DNA from: an uncultured Collinsella sp. | Lineage (GTDB): Bacteria > Actinomycetota > Coriobacteriia > Coriobacteriales > Coriobacteriaceae | NCBI GenBank assembly: GCA_959028445.1 | Contig: CAUFRY010000017.1 | Location: 1 to 41,539, forward strand | Direction: 5' to 3' | Length of the DNA stretch: 41,539 bases | Shown: in pieces, positions 1-7,812 of the stretch | Position numbering within the stretch: position 1 is the first letter of the stretch | How the letters are laid out: each line of letters begins with the position of its first letter | Translations under genes and position numbers: made by a program | The notes under the pieces: generated by a model | Database searches by the model: none | Seen by the model: the letters and a program-made list of their open reading frames with translations, nothing else | What the model was told of the DNA's origin: nothing

Positions 1-555
1 AAGTATCAGCGAGATTTTGTATGGCTTGTCGATGCCGGCGTTGCTCTCAAAGCCGATATCGTAACCGAGCCAAAATCGCCCCTGCTCAAGACGGCACGAC
101 CATCGCAGTTCAAGCTATATCAATCGGATACGGGCATGTTGATGGCGCGCTACCCCGTTGGAGTCGCCCAAGCGGCGTATCTTGATAGCAAGGAGCCCAA
201 CCTGGGCGGCATTTACGAAAACGTGGTGGCCCAGCAGCTGGCTGCCCAAAACCGCCAGCTTTACTACTATCAGACAAAAAAGCGCGGTGAAGTGGACTTT
301 GTGGTCGATGGGCCGGATGGGACGGCTGTTCCGATCGAGGTTAAATCGGGCTCCTATTACCACGCGCACGCTGCGCTCGGTCATGTGCTTGATACGGCTG
401 AATATGGCGTAAGGCTCGGGATTGTTTTCTCGAGAGGCAACGTTGAGCGCAACGGAGCGGTTCTCTATTTGCCGCTATATGCGACCTGGGCCCTTTCGGA
501 TGTTTTGGGCGACTCCTGTGCCGAGGGGATAAAGTTGGAGGTCAAGCCGGTCTAG
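1..555 (+). CDS. AAA ATPase with DUF4143-type C-terminus (3' part only)
   Basis: The frame is open from the first base of the window, so the N-terminal ATPase core with its Walker motifs lies outside. What is visible is the C-terminal half typical of the AAA_14/DUF4143 family: a FKLYQSDTGML segment, a GGIYENVVAQQL helix, then a nuclease-like core with GEVDFVV followed by VPIEVKSG. That E-x-D ... E-x-K spacing resembles the PD-(D/E)XK fold, although catalysis in this family is not established. The complete gene at 18002-19327 has the same segments in the same order. The role is unknown; members are common as isolated accessory genes in gut bacteria. A palindromic repeat begins 13 bases after the stop. 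Confidence 0.8.
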   Translation, partial: KYQRDFVWLVDAGVALKADIVTEPKSPLLKTARPSQFKLYQSDTGMLMARYPVGVAQAAYLDSKEPNLGGIYENVVAQQLAAQNRQLYYYQTKKRGEVDFVVDGPDGTAVPIEVKSGSYYHAHAALGHVLDTAEYGVRLGIVFSRGNVERNGAVLYLPLYATWALSDVLGDSCAEGIKLEVKPV

Positions 556-567
556 GGCCAGTCCCGG

Positions 568-598
568 ATGTGACAAAGGGACAGTACCTTTGCCACAT
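568..598. repeat. Imperfect palindrome, GTGACAAAGG family
   Basis: Arms ATGTGACAAAGG (568-579) and CCTTTGCCACAT (587-598) pair with one mismatch around a seven-base centre. The same sequence appears as a perfect palindrome at 2523-2557 and as half copies at 9241-9256 and 19345-19363. It has no T-tract, so it is not a convincing intrinsic terminator. Confidence 0.7.
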
Positions 599-600
599 TC

Positions 601-696
601 ATGAGCGTGGATTTTCTCCCGTTTAGGGCGCCCTTGAACGCTCAAAGCGGGAGAAAATCCACGCTCATTTTTCATATGGGAGATTATCCACGCTCG
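601..696. repeat. 21-bp perfect inverted repeat plus third copy of the arm
   Basis: Bases 601-621 and 648-668 are perfect reverse complements, with core GAGCGTGGATTTTCTCCCG. A third, slightly different copy of the arm lies at 678-695. A related pair is found at 4571-4634. The element sits between the convergent ATPase and tyrosine phosphatase genes, so a role as a bidirectional terminator is possible for the first hairpin, but the recurrence of the motif argues for a dispersed repeat family. Confidence 0.7.
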
Positions 697-732
697 TTTC
701 GCGCCGAAGGCGTGGCCCGCGGCCTCGCTTGC

Positions 733-1179
733 CTACAGTTGCTCGAGCATAGCGGTGCAACCGGCGAGCACATCGCGGTAGGTGGCGTCGAAATTGCCGG
801 TGTACCAGGGGTCGGCCACGTCGCCGGGGCGATCGGTCCAATCGAGCAGGCGCGAGATCTTGCCATCGGGGTCCTTCCCAAAAATTCGGTACAGGCCGCG
901 GGCGTTCTCGTCGTCCATATAGACAATGTGGTCCCAGTCGCCATACTCCGCGCGACGCACCTGACGTGCGCGATGTGCGACGACGGGAATCCCGACCTCG
1001 CGTAGCTTGGCAATGGTGCCGTGGTGTGGCGGGTTGCCGATCTCCTCGGTCGAGGTCGCAGCGGAATCAATGACAAACTCGCCCGCGCGCCCGGCGCGCC
1101 GCACTAGCTCGGTAAACACGGACTCAGCCATCGTCGAGCGACAGATGTTCCCATGGCAGATAAACAGTACACGTTGCAT
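733..1179 (-). CDS. Low-molecular-weight protein-tyrosine phosphatase
   Basis: A 148-residue cytoplasmic phosphatase of the LMW-PTP/Wzb family, which removes phosphate from tyrosine on proteins such as bacterial tyrosine kinases. The P-loop CHGNICRS (C-x5-R-S) is within the first 15 residues, and the general-acid loop is seen as DPW near the C-terminus (DVADPWYTGNF). I place the start at the ATG at 1179 because an AAAGGA-type ribosome-binding site lies just upstream and the P-loop then falls at the usual distance from the N-terminus; a longer frame to 1224 would add 15 unrelated residues. It follows the MFS gene on the same strand after about 45 bases and is probably co-transcribed with it. 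Confidence 0.93.
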   Translation of the reverse strand: MQRVLFICHGNICRSTMAESVFTELVRRAGRAGEFVIDSAATSTEEIGNPPHHGTIAKLREVGIPVVAHRARQVRRAEYGDWDHIVYMDDENARGLYRIFGKDPDGKISRLLDWTDRPGDVADPWYTGNFDATYRDVLAGCTAMLEQL

Positions 1180-1224
1180 ATGCGGTTTCCTTTCGATCGC
1201 CATCATCGAGCTCGAGTATCGCAT

Positions 1225-2466
1225 CTACGCCTGCGCCCTTGCCCGCCTGCGCTCCCAGTGAGCCAATTTAATCGTCACCAGCGTAAGCACCCAGGCCACA
1301 AGCGAGAACGCGGCACCCACTGCGCCTACGTGCGCAATGCCAATGCTGCTTACCACGGCGCCGCCCACTGCGGTGCCAAACGAGATGCCGACGTTAAACG
1401 CCATGGGCTCAACCGAACTTGCGAGTACCATCGACTTGGGATGGCGGCTGCGTGCCACGTCCATAAAGTGCGTGATGCACGACACCGAGAACAGGTACAT
1501 GAGCAGCGCCAGGCTAAAGACAAAGACCAGCGCGAGCGGCATGGTGCCGCCCACAGCAAACAGTCCGAGTAACGCTGCAGCCTGCAGCACAAACGTCACG
1601 AGTAGCGCCTTCATGCCAAAGCGCGCATCGATCCATCCGCCCAGGATGTTCGAGATCAGGCAGAACACGCCGTAGGCCATGAGCGTGGTACTGGCTTCGA
1701 CCGTGCCCATGCCCAGCACCTGCTCAAGATAAGGCGTCACGTAGCCGTAGAAAACGTAGACCGACCCCACGCCAAACAAAAAGATGAGCATGCCGGTGAT
1801 GATGCTCGGCTCGCGTAGCAGACCCGCCTGCTCGCGAAAAGTGGCGGGCTCGTCGGTTTGCCCAGCGCGCGGCATAAACGCCACGAGCGCTCCGCAGATC
1901 AGAACGGCAAAGGCCAGCGTGCCGTACATGGCCACGTGCCAATCGAGCGTGTCGGCCACAAACTTGCCGATCGAAGTGACAAAGACCATTGCCACGGAAA
2001 ACGCACCATATACCACCGAGATGGCAAGCGAAGTTTGCTGCGGAGACAGAAGCTCGGGGATGTACGTCACGCCCACGGCGAGCAGTGCGCCCGAGACGGA
2101 GCCCAGGATGATGCGCGAGATGAACAGCACCTGGAAGTTGGGCGCCAACGCCATGACCAGGTTGCCGAGCACAAAGACGATGCTGTAGCACACGAGCAGC
2201 TGGTAGCGGCGAAAACGCCCCGTGCTGAGCGCGAGCACCGGCGTCGAGATAGCGTAGATCAGTGCGAACACGCTAATAAGTTGGCCTGCGGTGGCAAGCG
2301 ATACGCCGAGTTCCGTCGCTAGGTCGCTTTCGATGCCGATGACCACGAACTCGGAGCAGCCGAGCGAGAATCCCAACAGCACGAGCAGCGCCAGGCAAAG
2401 ATTGGTGCGCGCGGGGGAGAGCGCGGCGGCGGTTGACTTACTTTTTGGCGTGGTTGCGGCGGTCAA
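1225..2466 (-). CDS. MFS transporter, drug/sugar-efflux type (DHA1-like)
   Basis: About 413 residues with 12 predicted hydrophobic segments, typical of the major facilitator superfamily. The first helix (LALLVLLGFSLGCSEFVVIGI) and the loop STGRFRRYQLL after helix 2-3 match the AraJ/YdhP-like DHA1 exporters. Substrate cannot be read from the sequence. The frame is open to an ATG at 2553, but those first codons lie in a palindromic repeat. The TTG at 2466 is preceded at good spacing by GGAG, so it is my preferred start; the GTG at 2475 is an alternative. It is divergent from the gene at 2727 and upstream of the tyrosine phosphatase. Confidence 0.85.
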   Translation of the reverse strand: MTAATTPKSKSTAAALSPARTNLCLALLVLLGFSLGCSEFVVIGIESDLATELGVSLATAGQLISVFALIYAISTPVLALSTGRFRRYQLLVCYSIVFVLGNLVMALAPNFQVLFISRIILGSVSGALLAVGVTYIPELLSPQQTSLAISVVYGAFSVAMVFVTSIGKFVADTLDWHVAMYGTLAFAVLICGALVAFMPRAGQTDEPATFREQAGLLREPSIITGMLIFLFGVGSVYVFYGYVTPYLEQVLGMGTVEASTTLMAYGVFCLISNILGGWIDARFGMKALLVTFVLQAAALLGLFAVGGTMPLALVFVFSLALLMYLFSVSCITHFMDVARSRHPKSMVLASSVEPMAFNVGISFGTAVGGAVVSSIGIAHVGAVGAAFSLVAWVLTLVTIKLAHWERRRARAQA

Positions 2467-2522
2467 GGTTGTCACTCCAATGTCGCGTGAATAAGCGGGA
2501 TTCAATCCCTGCAACTCTAACA

Positions 2523-2557
2523 GAATGTGACAAAGGGACAGTCTCTTTGTCACATTC
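2523..2557. repeat. Perfect 13-bp-arm palindrome, GTGACAAAGG family
   Basis: GAATGTGACAAAG (2523-2535) pairs perfectly with CTTTGTCACATTC (2545-2557) around a nine-base centre GGACAGTCT. It lies between two divergent genes, so it cannot be a transcription terminator for either of them. Confidence 0.8.
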
Positions 2558-2575
2558 GCGGCGTGGCTGCCGCCT

Positions 2576-2640
2576 AAACCGTCACAACATTCGATGAAAA
2601 TCTCGAAAACGAGGAAAAACGTCGAATGTTGTGACGGTTT
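2576..2640. repeat. Long hairpin with perfect 19-bp arms
   Basis: Bases 2576-2594 and 2622-2640 are perfect reverse complements. The 27-base interior contains a second small stem, CTCG-AAAA-CGAG. It is in the divergent promoter region between the MFS gene and the membrane protein at 2727, and is unrelated in sequence to its neighbour at 2523-2557. Confidence 0.8.
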
Positions 2641-2726
2641 TCGTGTCCGGCGCGGGTGAGCTTCGGTGCCGTCTGGGGGTATAAGACTAGCGAGTGTTTA
2701 TTTGCGAGGCCTAAGGGGCGCCCCGT

Positions 2727-3569
2727 ATGGATATCGATAACTTTGAATGGTGGTATAGCGAGGGCGAGGCTCCGGACGAGGAGTGGGACGAGCCCGCGTC
2801 GCGTGACGTGTCGAGCGACGAGGACGAGACCGGCAACGATGCCGCTGTCGAGCCTCAGACCTTCGAACAGGCCTGGGCCCAGGCCGAGGCCGATGAGGCT
2901 AAGGCCGATGCCACGGCAACGCTGGGTGAGCCAGCCGACATGTCAATCTCGCCGGCAAAGACGCCGCAGCCACGTCATACCATCGACCCCGACAGCACGG
3001 CATCCTTCAGTATCCTCGACGTGCCCTCGCAGGGTGCCCAGGCGCCCGCCCCCACGCATCGCCCCAACCTAGCTCGCGAGGAAGACGCGGGCCACCGCTC
3101 GCCACTTGGCCCCATCCTCATCGCCTTTATGGCCGGCGTCATTGCCTGCTCGGCGATCGGCAGCGTCTGGAGCCATGTGGAACAACAGCGCGAAGATGCC
3201 GCCAAGGTCGAGATGTCTGTCGAGCAATCGCTCAGCCGCACGCGCTCGGTGCATGTGTCGGTCGAGGTTAAAGACGGTGCGACGTGGGACACCGCGCGCG
3301 GCGACAGCCAAATGCTCATCCATATCGTGGGCCGCACGCTCAAGGGCCAGGCAGTCGACGAGTACCAATACGTCAATTCCGATGGTGACGGCATTGAGCT
3401 CAAGCCCGGCGACTACGAACTCACGGTCGACGAGCCGCCTGTCGCCACCGACGGTACGCGTTTCCGTGCCTCAAAGCGCATGGTTCCCGTGAGCTTTAAC
3501 TCGCAAGCACCCGATACGGTCGACAGCACGCCGCAGGGCGGGTTTGACCTGTACGTGGACACTCAATAA
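2727..3569 (+). CDS. Single-pass membrane protein of unknown function
   Basis: I do not recognise this 280-residue protein. Residues 1 to about 125 are strongly acidic and rich in D, E, A and P, with no predicted globular fold. One hydrophobic segment (GPILIAFMAGVIACSAIGSVW) spans roughly residues 128-148. The remaining ~130 residues, probably outside the cell, read as a beta-rich domain (SVEVKDGATWDTARGDSQML ... DEYQYVNSDGDGIELKPGDYEL). The topology is therefore likely N-in/C-out. The ATG at 2727 has AAGGGG eight bases upstream. It faces the MFS gene divergently, and the epimerase-like gene follows 77 bases after its stop. Confidence 0.8.
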   Translation: MDIDNFEWWYSEGEAPDEEWDEPASRDVSSDEDETGNDAAVEPQTFEQAWAQAEADEAKADATATLGEPADMSISPAKTPQPRHTIDPDSTASFSILDVPSQGAQAPAPTHRPNLAREEDAGHRSPLGPILIAFMAGVIACSAIGSVWSHVEQQREDAAKVEMSVEQSLSRTRSVHVSVEVKDGATWDTARGDSQMLIHIVGRTLKGQAVDEYQYVNSDGDGIELKPGDYELTVDEPPVATDGTRFRASKRMVPVSFNSQAPDTVDSTPQGGFDLYVDTQ

Positions 3570-3646
3570 TTACGTGCCGCCCCGTCCCGCGGCCAAGAGT
3601 GGGACAATAGCCCTCGACACTGTTGTTTACTTTTGGAGGAAGTAGC

Positions 3647-4540
3647 ATGTCCACCGTCACCACCATCAAGCGCGGCGGCCTCACCGCGGCCATCGATTCC
3701 ATGGGCGCCCAGCTCACGAGCCTTGCCCTCAACGGCAACGAGTATCTGTGGCAGGGCGACTCGGCCTTTTGGGGCAAGCACGCGCCCATTCTGTTCCCCA
3801 TCGTGGGCTCGCTGCGCAACAACACGGCAACGTCTGCGGCCGGCACCTGCGAGATGGCACGCCACGGCATCGCGCGCATTGTCGAGCACAAGCTGGTCGA
3901 GGTCTCCGAGGATGGCTCTTCGGTAACCTACGAGATCACCGACACGCCCGAGTCGCTCAAGGCCTTCCCCTTCCACTTTAAGCTCAATATGACCTATGCG
4001 CTCACCGGCGACGCTACGCTCACGCAGACCTTTGCCGTCGCCAACACCGGAGACGTGGACCTGCCGTTCTCGGTGGGTGGCCACCCCGCGTTTAACGTGC
4101 CTGCCCCCGGTGCCGATGGCGAGGCGTTCGAGGATTACGAGCTGGCATTTACCGAGGCGTGGACCAACGAGGCTCCCATCATTACGCCCGATGGCCTCAT
4201 GACGTTCGAGGGCAGCTATAAGGCGCCCGATAATTCGGACGTGCTGCCCATCACGCACCGCAGCTTCGATAACGACGCCATCATGTTCACCGATACCCCG
4301 GGCTCCACGCTCACGCTGCGCGGTCGCAAGTCGGGCCACGGCGTCAAGATCGACTTTGAGGGCTTTAAGTACATCGGCGTGTGGTCTGCCGCCAACGACG
4401 CCCCGTTTGTGGCGCTCGAGCCTTGGACCGGCCACACCACCATGGACACCGAGGATGACGTCTTTGAGCACAAGGTCAACACCATTACGCTGGCGCCGGG
4501 CGAGACGGACGAGCGCAGCTTTAGCGTTACGCTGCTCTAG
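3647..4540 (+). CDS. Aldose 1-epimerase family protein (LacX-like)
   Basis: A 297-residue cytoplasmic sugar mutarotase-like protein. Visible family features are NEYLWQGD near residue 27, the GGHPAFN motif carrying the conserved histidine near residue 145, and the C-terminal ALEPWTGHTT strand. The LacX subgroup is suggested by the length and by the WQGDS... FPIVG N-terminal pattern. Family members interconvert the alpha and beta anomers of aldoses or act on hexose phosphates; the exact sugar is not shown. The start at 3647 is supported by GGAGGAAG directly upstream, while an open extension to 3623 lacks a ribosome-binding site. Confidence 0.88.
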   Translation: MSTVTTIKRGGLTAAIDSMGAQLTSLALNGNEYLWQGDSAFWGKHAPILFPIVGSLRNNTATSAAGTCEMARHGIARIVEHKLVEVSEDGSSVTYEITDTPESLKAFPFHFKLNMTYALTGDATLTQTFAVANTGDVDLPFSVGGHPAFNVPAPGADGEAFEDYELAFTEAWTNEAPIITPDGLMTFEGSYKAPDNSDVLPITHRSFDNDAIMFTDTPGSTLTLRGRKSGHGVKIDFEGFKYIGVWSAANDAPFVALEPWTGHTTMDTEDDVFEHKVNTITLAPGETDERSFSVTLL

Positions 4541-4570
4541 GGGTTCCGCCGTTCTGGGCGGTCATAACTT

Positions 4571-4634
4571 GAGCGTGGATAATCTCCCGTTTTGAGCTCA
4601 TGTGCGAGCCAAAAGTGGGAGATTTTCCACCCTC
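4571..4634. repeat. Inverted pair of the GAGCGTGGAnnnTCTCCC motif
   Basis: The arm at 4571-4589 differs by only two bases from the one at 603-621. The opposing copy at 4615-4634 is degenerate. The dyad begins 30 bases after the epimerase stop codon. There is no T-run after it. Confidence 0.65.
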
Positions 4635-4652
4635 ATTTCGATGCATGGGTTA

Positions 4653-4735
4653 GGGTAGCTAATTTGGGACGGGGCTATTTTGACTACTTTGCATGTGAAA
4701 GTAGTCAAAATAGCCCCGTCCCAAATTAGCTACCC
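4653..4735. repeat. 83-bp palindrome with 38-bp perfect arms
   Basis: Bases 4653-4690 and 4698-4735 are exact reverse complements, separated by the seven bases GCATGTG. This is far longer than needed for a terminator. It fills most of the 310-base gap between the epimerase and the ABC importer together with the preceding dyad and the leader hairpins. Confidence 0.9.
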
Positions 4736-4767
4736 CTGCATCAATCTGTCATTTTCCAGTTCGTAAA

Positions 4768-4839
4768 CTTGTATGTATGCATACAAGTGGATAGCGGCGT
4801 GCGGTATCCTGTTGAGTCGTCAGCATACGATTCAACAGG
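4768..4839 (+). promoter_or_regulatory. Two dyads in the leader of the ABC importer operon
   Basis: CTTGTATG-TATG-CATACAAG (4768-4787) is a perfect 8-bp dyad, a plausible operator. A second hairpin, 4808-4839, has a 13-bp stem (one G-T pair) and the loop CAGCAT; its 3' arm abuts the ribosome-binding site GGGAAGG of the lipoprotein gene. This could influence translation. I could not identify a clear -35/-10 pair. Confidence 0.4.
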
Positions 4840-4850
4840 GAAGGCAGATT

Positions 4851-5777
4851 ATGCATTCTCCCCAACAGCGCGATGCGCAGCGCCAACCGGTGTGCAGCCG
4901 CCGCATCTTTTTGGGTAGCGCCCTCGCCGCGAGCGCTACCGTCGTCGCCGGCGCGCTCGCCGGCTGCCAGCGCCCCTCTACGCTGGAAGTGGTCCAGCCT
5001 ACGACGGGCGGCGGTCGCGACGACCTGTCCGATTCCGTCATCGGCAAGGACAAGATCCGCATTGGCATGGAGGCGGCCTACGCCCCGTACAACTGGCAGG
5101 TCTCCGAGGCCAGCGAGTTCACCATCCCCATCGATAACGTGCAGGGCGCCTATGCCGACGGCTACGACGTGCAGATCGCCAAGATCGTCTGCAAGGCCCT
5201 CGGCGGCGAGCCCGTTGCCGTCAAGCAGAGCTTCTCGGGCCTTATCGATTCGCTCAACAACGGCCAGATCGACCTCATCATCGCCGGCATGAGCGCCACG
5301 CCCGAGCGCGAGGAGTCCGTCGGCTTTTCCGAGCCGTACTTTATCGGCTACTTTGGCCTGTTCGTAAAAGAGGGCTCGCCTTACCAGAACGCCACCAAGC
5401 TCAGTGACTTTAGCGGTGCCACGGTGCTCGGCCAAAAGGACACCATGCTCGACACCGTCATCGACGAGATTCCGGGCGTTGTCCACAAGAACCCGGTCGA
5501 TTCGGTGCCCACGGTGTTTTCGAACCTGCTGCAGGGCACGTGCGACGCCGTGACCTACAACACCGAGAACGAGAAGGGTTATATGGCCCAAAATCCCGGT
5601 ATCGTCCCCATCCAGTTTGCCGAGGGCGAGGGCTTTCAGCAGGAGGTCACGGCAAACGTCGGTTGCCGCAAGGGCTCGGACAAGCTGCTTAAGCTCATCG
5701 ACAAGACGCTCAAGGGCGTCAGCCAGGAGGAGCGCGACCAAATGTGGGACGCGTGCCTCGACCGTCAGCCGGCATAG
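4851..5777 (+). CDS. Polar amino-acid ABC transporter, substrate-binding lipoprotein
   Basis: A 308-residue type-3 family solute-binding protein (SBP_bac_3). The N-terminus has a twin-arginine pattern SRRIFLG at residues 16-22, a hydrophobic stretch and the lipobox LAGC with Cys39, so export by Tat followed by lipid anchoring is likely. The mature part shows the family signatures IRIGMEAAYAPYNW, DGYDVQIAKIVCKALG, LIDSLNNGQIDLIIAGM and TPEREESVGFSEPY. The start at 4851 is supported by GGGAAGG upstream. It is the first gene of a three-gene importer with the permease nine bases downstream. Glutamate, glutamine, arginine or cystine are possible substrates; the sequence does not decide. Confidence 0.93.
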   Translation: MHSPQQRDAQRQPVCSRRIFLGSALAASATVVAGALAGCQRPSTLEVVQPTTGGGRDDLSDSVIGKDKIRIGMEAAYAPYNWQVSEASEFTIPIDNVQGAYADGYDVQIAKIVCKALGGEPVAVKQSFSGLIDSLNNGQIDLIIAGMSATPEREESVGFSEPYFIGYFGLFVKEGSPYQNATKLSDFSGATVLGQKDTMLDTVIDEIPGVVHKNPVDSVPTVFSNLLQGTCDAVTYNTENEKGYMAQNPGIVPIQFAEGEGFQQEVTANVGCRKGSDKLLKLIDKTLKGVSQEERDQMWDACLDRQPA

Positions 5778-5786
5778 GGAGGCAGC

Positions 5787-6935
5787 ATGAAAACCATCAA
5801 TCGTCTGGCCTCCTTTATCAAGGCCGACCATCGCTATGTATATCTGGGCACGAGCGTTATCGCGGCACTCGGTCTGGCGTTTAGCCAGCGCAACCCCACC
5901 CCGCTGAGCTTTTTGGCACCCACCGGCATCTTCCAGGATTGCCTCTGGGCGATCCTTTGGGCCTGGCTCGTCGTGTCGGCGGCGGCGCTCGTCACCAAGC
6001 TCATGCATTGGAACGACTATCGCCAGAAGTCGCCGTTCGCGTCCGATCGCTTCCGCTGCGGCGCGCGTATGGGCAGCTACGTAGTGGTTGCCATCGCGGC
6101 GATCTTCTTTATCGACCGCTGCGTTATGTCGTTTATCGACCTGGTGCAGGTGAGCATTGTCTCGGACTCCAATCCCAGCGACTTTCTGTCGAGCCTGGTC
6201 TACATGACCTACAAGAGTGGCGATTTCTTTATCCGCGGCATTCAGATCACCATCGCGCTCGCGTTCTTTGGCACCGTCATCGCCTTCTTCCTGGCGCTGT
6301 TGCTGGTGTTCCTGCGTATCCAGACGTTCGACCGCGTGGACAATGACCTCACGCGCTTCTTTAAGAGCATCGGCCGAGGCTTTGCGACCGTCTACTCCAC
6401 CATCGTGCGCGGCACGCCCATGATGGTGCAGGGCCTGCTCATCTACTACGCGGGCTTTACCGTTCTGCGCGGCATGGGCTTCGAGACGGCGCAGGCCAAC
6501 CAGATCTGGAGCACCTTTACCGCGGGTCTCGTCACCATTTCGCTCAACTCCACCGCCTATATGATGGAGGTCCTGCGCGGCGGCATCGAGTCCATCGACC
6601 CCGGCCAGGCCGAGGCGGCGCGCTCGCTGGGTCTGTCGCAATGGCAGGCCATGCGCAAGGTCGTGTTCCCGCAGGGCATTAAAAACGCGATCCCCGCGCT
6701 CACCAACGAGCTCATCATCAACATCAAAGACTCGTCGGTGCTTTCGGTCATCGGCGTGTTCGACCTCATGTACGCCACCACCACTGTCGCCGGCGTGTAC
6801 TACCGCCAGATGGAGGTCTACTGCGTGGCGCTCGTGGTCTACCTGATCCTGACGCTCGTGGCGAGCCGCCTGCTCGAGGCCTTTGGCAAAAAGCTGGGCG
6901 CCGAGGCTCCGGCCACGCTGCCCAGCTCCAACTAG
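5787..6935 (+). CDS. Amino-acid ABC transporter permease (HisM family)
   Basis: The 382-residue membrane subunit of the importer. The HisMQ-type permease domain occupies about residues 145-375, with the EAA loop that contacts the ATPase visible as QAEAARSLGLSQWQAMRKVV around residues 272-291. The N-terminal ~140 residues add about three further hydrophobic segments, making it longer than the ~220-250 residues usual for this family. GGAGG precedes the ATG. With only one permease gene the channel is presumably a homodimer. It overlaps neither neighbour; the ATPase gene starts 22 bases after the stop. Confidence 0.93.
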   Translation: MKTINRLASFIKADHRYVYLGTSVIAALGLAFSQRNPTPLSFLAPTGIFQDCLWAILWAWLVVSAAALVTKLMHWNDYRQKSPFASDRFRCGARMGSYVVVAIAAIFFIDRCVMSFIDLVQVSIVSDSNPSDFLSSLVYMTYKSGDFFIRGIQITIALAFFGTVIAFFLALLLVFLRIQTFDRVDNDLTRFFKSIGRGFATVYSTIVRGTPMMVQGLLIYYAGFTVLRGMGFETAQANQIWSTFTAGLVTISLNSTAYMMEVLRGGIESIDPGQAEAARSLGLSQWQAMRKVVFPQGIKNAIPALTNELIINIKDSSVLSVIGVFDLMYATTTVAGVYYRQMEVYCVALVVYLILTLVASRLLEAFGKKLGAEAPATLPSSN

Positions 6936-6957
6936 GCGCAAGACGAGGAGATTCATC

Positions 6958-7740
6958 ATGGCAGATACCGCCACTACCGGCGTTGCGGCCGCGCAAACCA
7001 AAGAGCCGCTCATCCGCGTTGAGGGCCTGCACAAGAGCTTTGGCTCGCTCGAGGTGCTCAAGGGCATCGACCTGGCCGTTAGCCCCGGCGAGGTCGTCAC
7101 CATCATCGGCGCCTCGGGCTCGGGTAAGTCGACGCTGCTGCGTTGCCTCAACCTGCTCGAGACTCCGGACACGGGCCACATCTGGTTCCACGGTCAGGAT
7201 CTCACGGCCGAGCGCTGCAACATCAACAAGCTGCGCGAGGACATCGGCATGGTGTTCCAGGGCTTCAACCTGTTCAACAACATGGATGTGCTCGACAACT
7301 GCACGCTCGCGCCCGTCACGCTCAAAAAGATGAGCAAGGCCGAGGCCGAGAAGGTCGCGATGGAGCATCTGACGAGCGTGGGGCTCGAAAAGTTCGCGCA
7401 CGCCGCCGTGGGTCGCCTGTCCGGCGGCCAAAAGCAGCGCGTTGCCATCGCTCGTGCCCTATGCATGAATCCACAGATCATGCTGTTCGACGAGCCGACT
7501 TCCGCACTCGACCCCGAGATCGTGGGAGAGGTGCTTGAGGTCATGCGCAAGCTCGCTGCCGACGGCATGACCATGGTGGTCGTCACACACGAGATGGCCT
7601 TTGCTCGCACGGTGTCCGACCGCGTGGTCTTTATGGACAAGGGCGTGGTGCTCGAGGATGCCGCGCCGGCCGAGCTCTTCGGTAACCCCAAACACCAACG
7701 TACCCGCGAGTTCCTCTCGCGTTATCTCGAGGACAAGTAG
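6958..7740 (+). CDS. Amino-acid ABC transporter ATP-binding protein
   Basis: The 260-residue nucleotide-binding subunit (GlnQ/HisP type). Walker A GASGSGKS lies at residues 51-58, the signature LSGGQKQR begins at 154, Walker B ends in D178-E179 (MLFDEPTSALD) and the switch histidine is H211 (VVTHEM). All catalytic residues are intact. The start at 6958 follows GAGGAG at good spacing; a frame extension to 6883 overlaps the permease and lacks a ribosome-binding site. It is the last gene of the importer operon, followed by a terminator-like hairpin. Confidence 0.95.
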   Translation: MADTATTGVAAAQTKEPLIRVEGLHKSFGSLEVLKGIDLAVSPGEVVTIIGASGSGKSTLLRCLNLLETPDTGHIWFHGQDLTAERCNINKLREDIGMVFQGFNLFNNMDVLDNCTLAPVTLKKMSKAEAEKVAMEHLTSVGLEKFAHAAVGRLSGGQKQRVAIARALCMNPQIMLFDEPTSALDPEIVGEVLEVMRKLAADGMTMVVVTHEMAFARTVSDRVVFMDKGVVLEDAAPAELFGNPKHQRTREFLSRYLEDK

Positions 7741-7764
7741 CCGACCGCAAACGCTTATGTGGCA

Positions 7765-7792
7765 GGGCCGCTCCGGTGGGGCGGCCCTTGTC
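7765..7792 (+). terminator. Probable terminator after the ABC importer operon
   Basis: GGGCCGC (7765-7771) pairs with GCGGCCC (7781-7787) around a nine-base loop and is followed by only two T. A GC-rich stem with a short T-tract makes it a modest terminator. Confidence 0.5.
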
Positions 7793-7812
7793 GTCACAAT
7801 CGAAAGGATGCC

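Noticed and set aside
4749..7181. 810-codon open frame on the minus strand
   Set aside because: It lies antisense to the three ABC importer genes, which have intact motifs; long antisense frames are common in GC-rich DNA.
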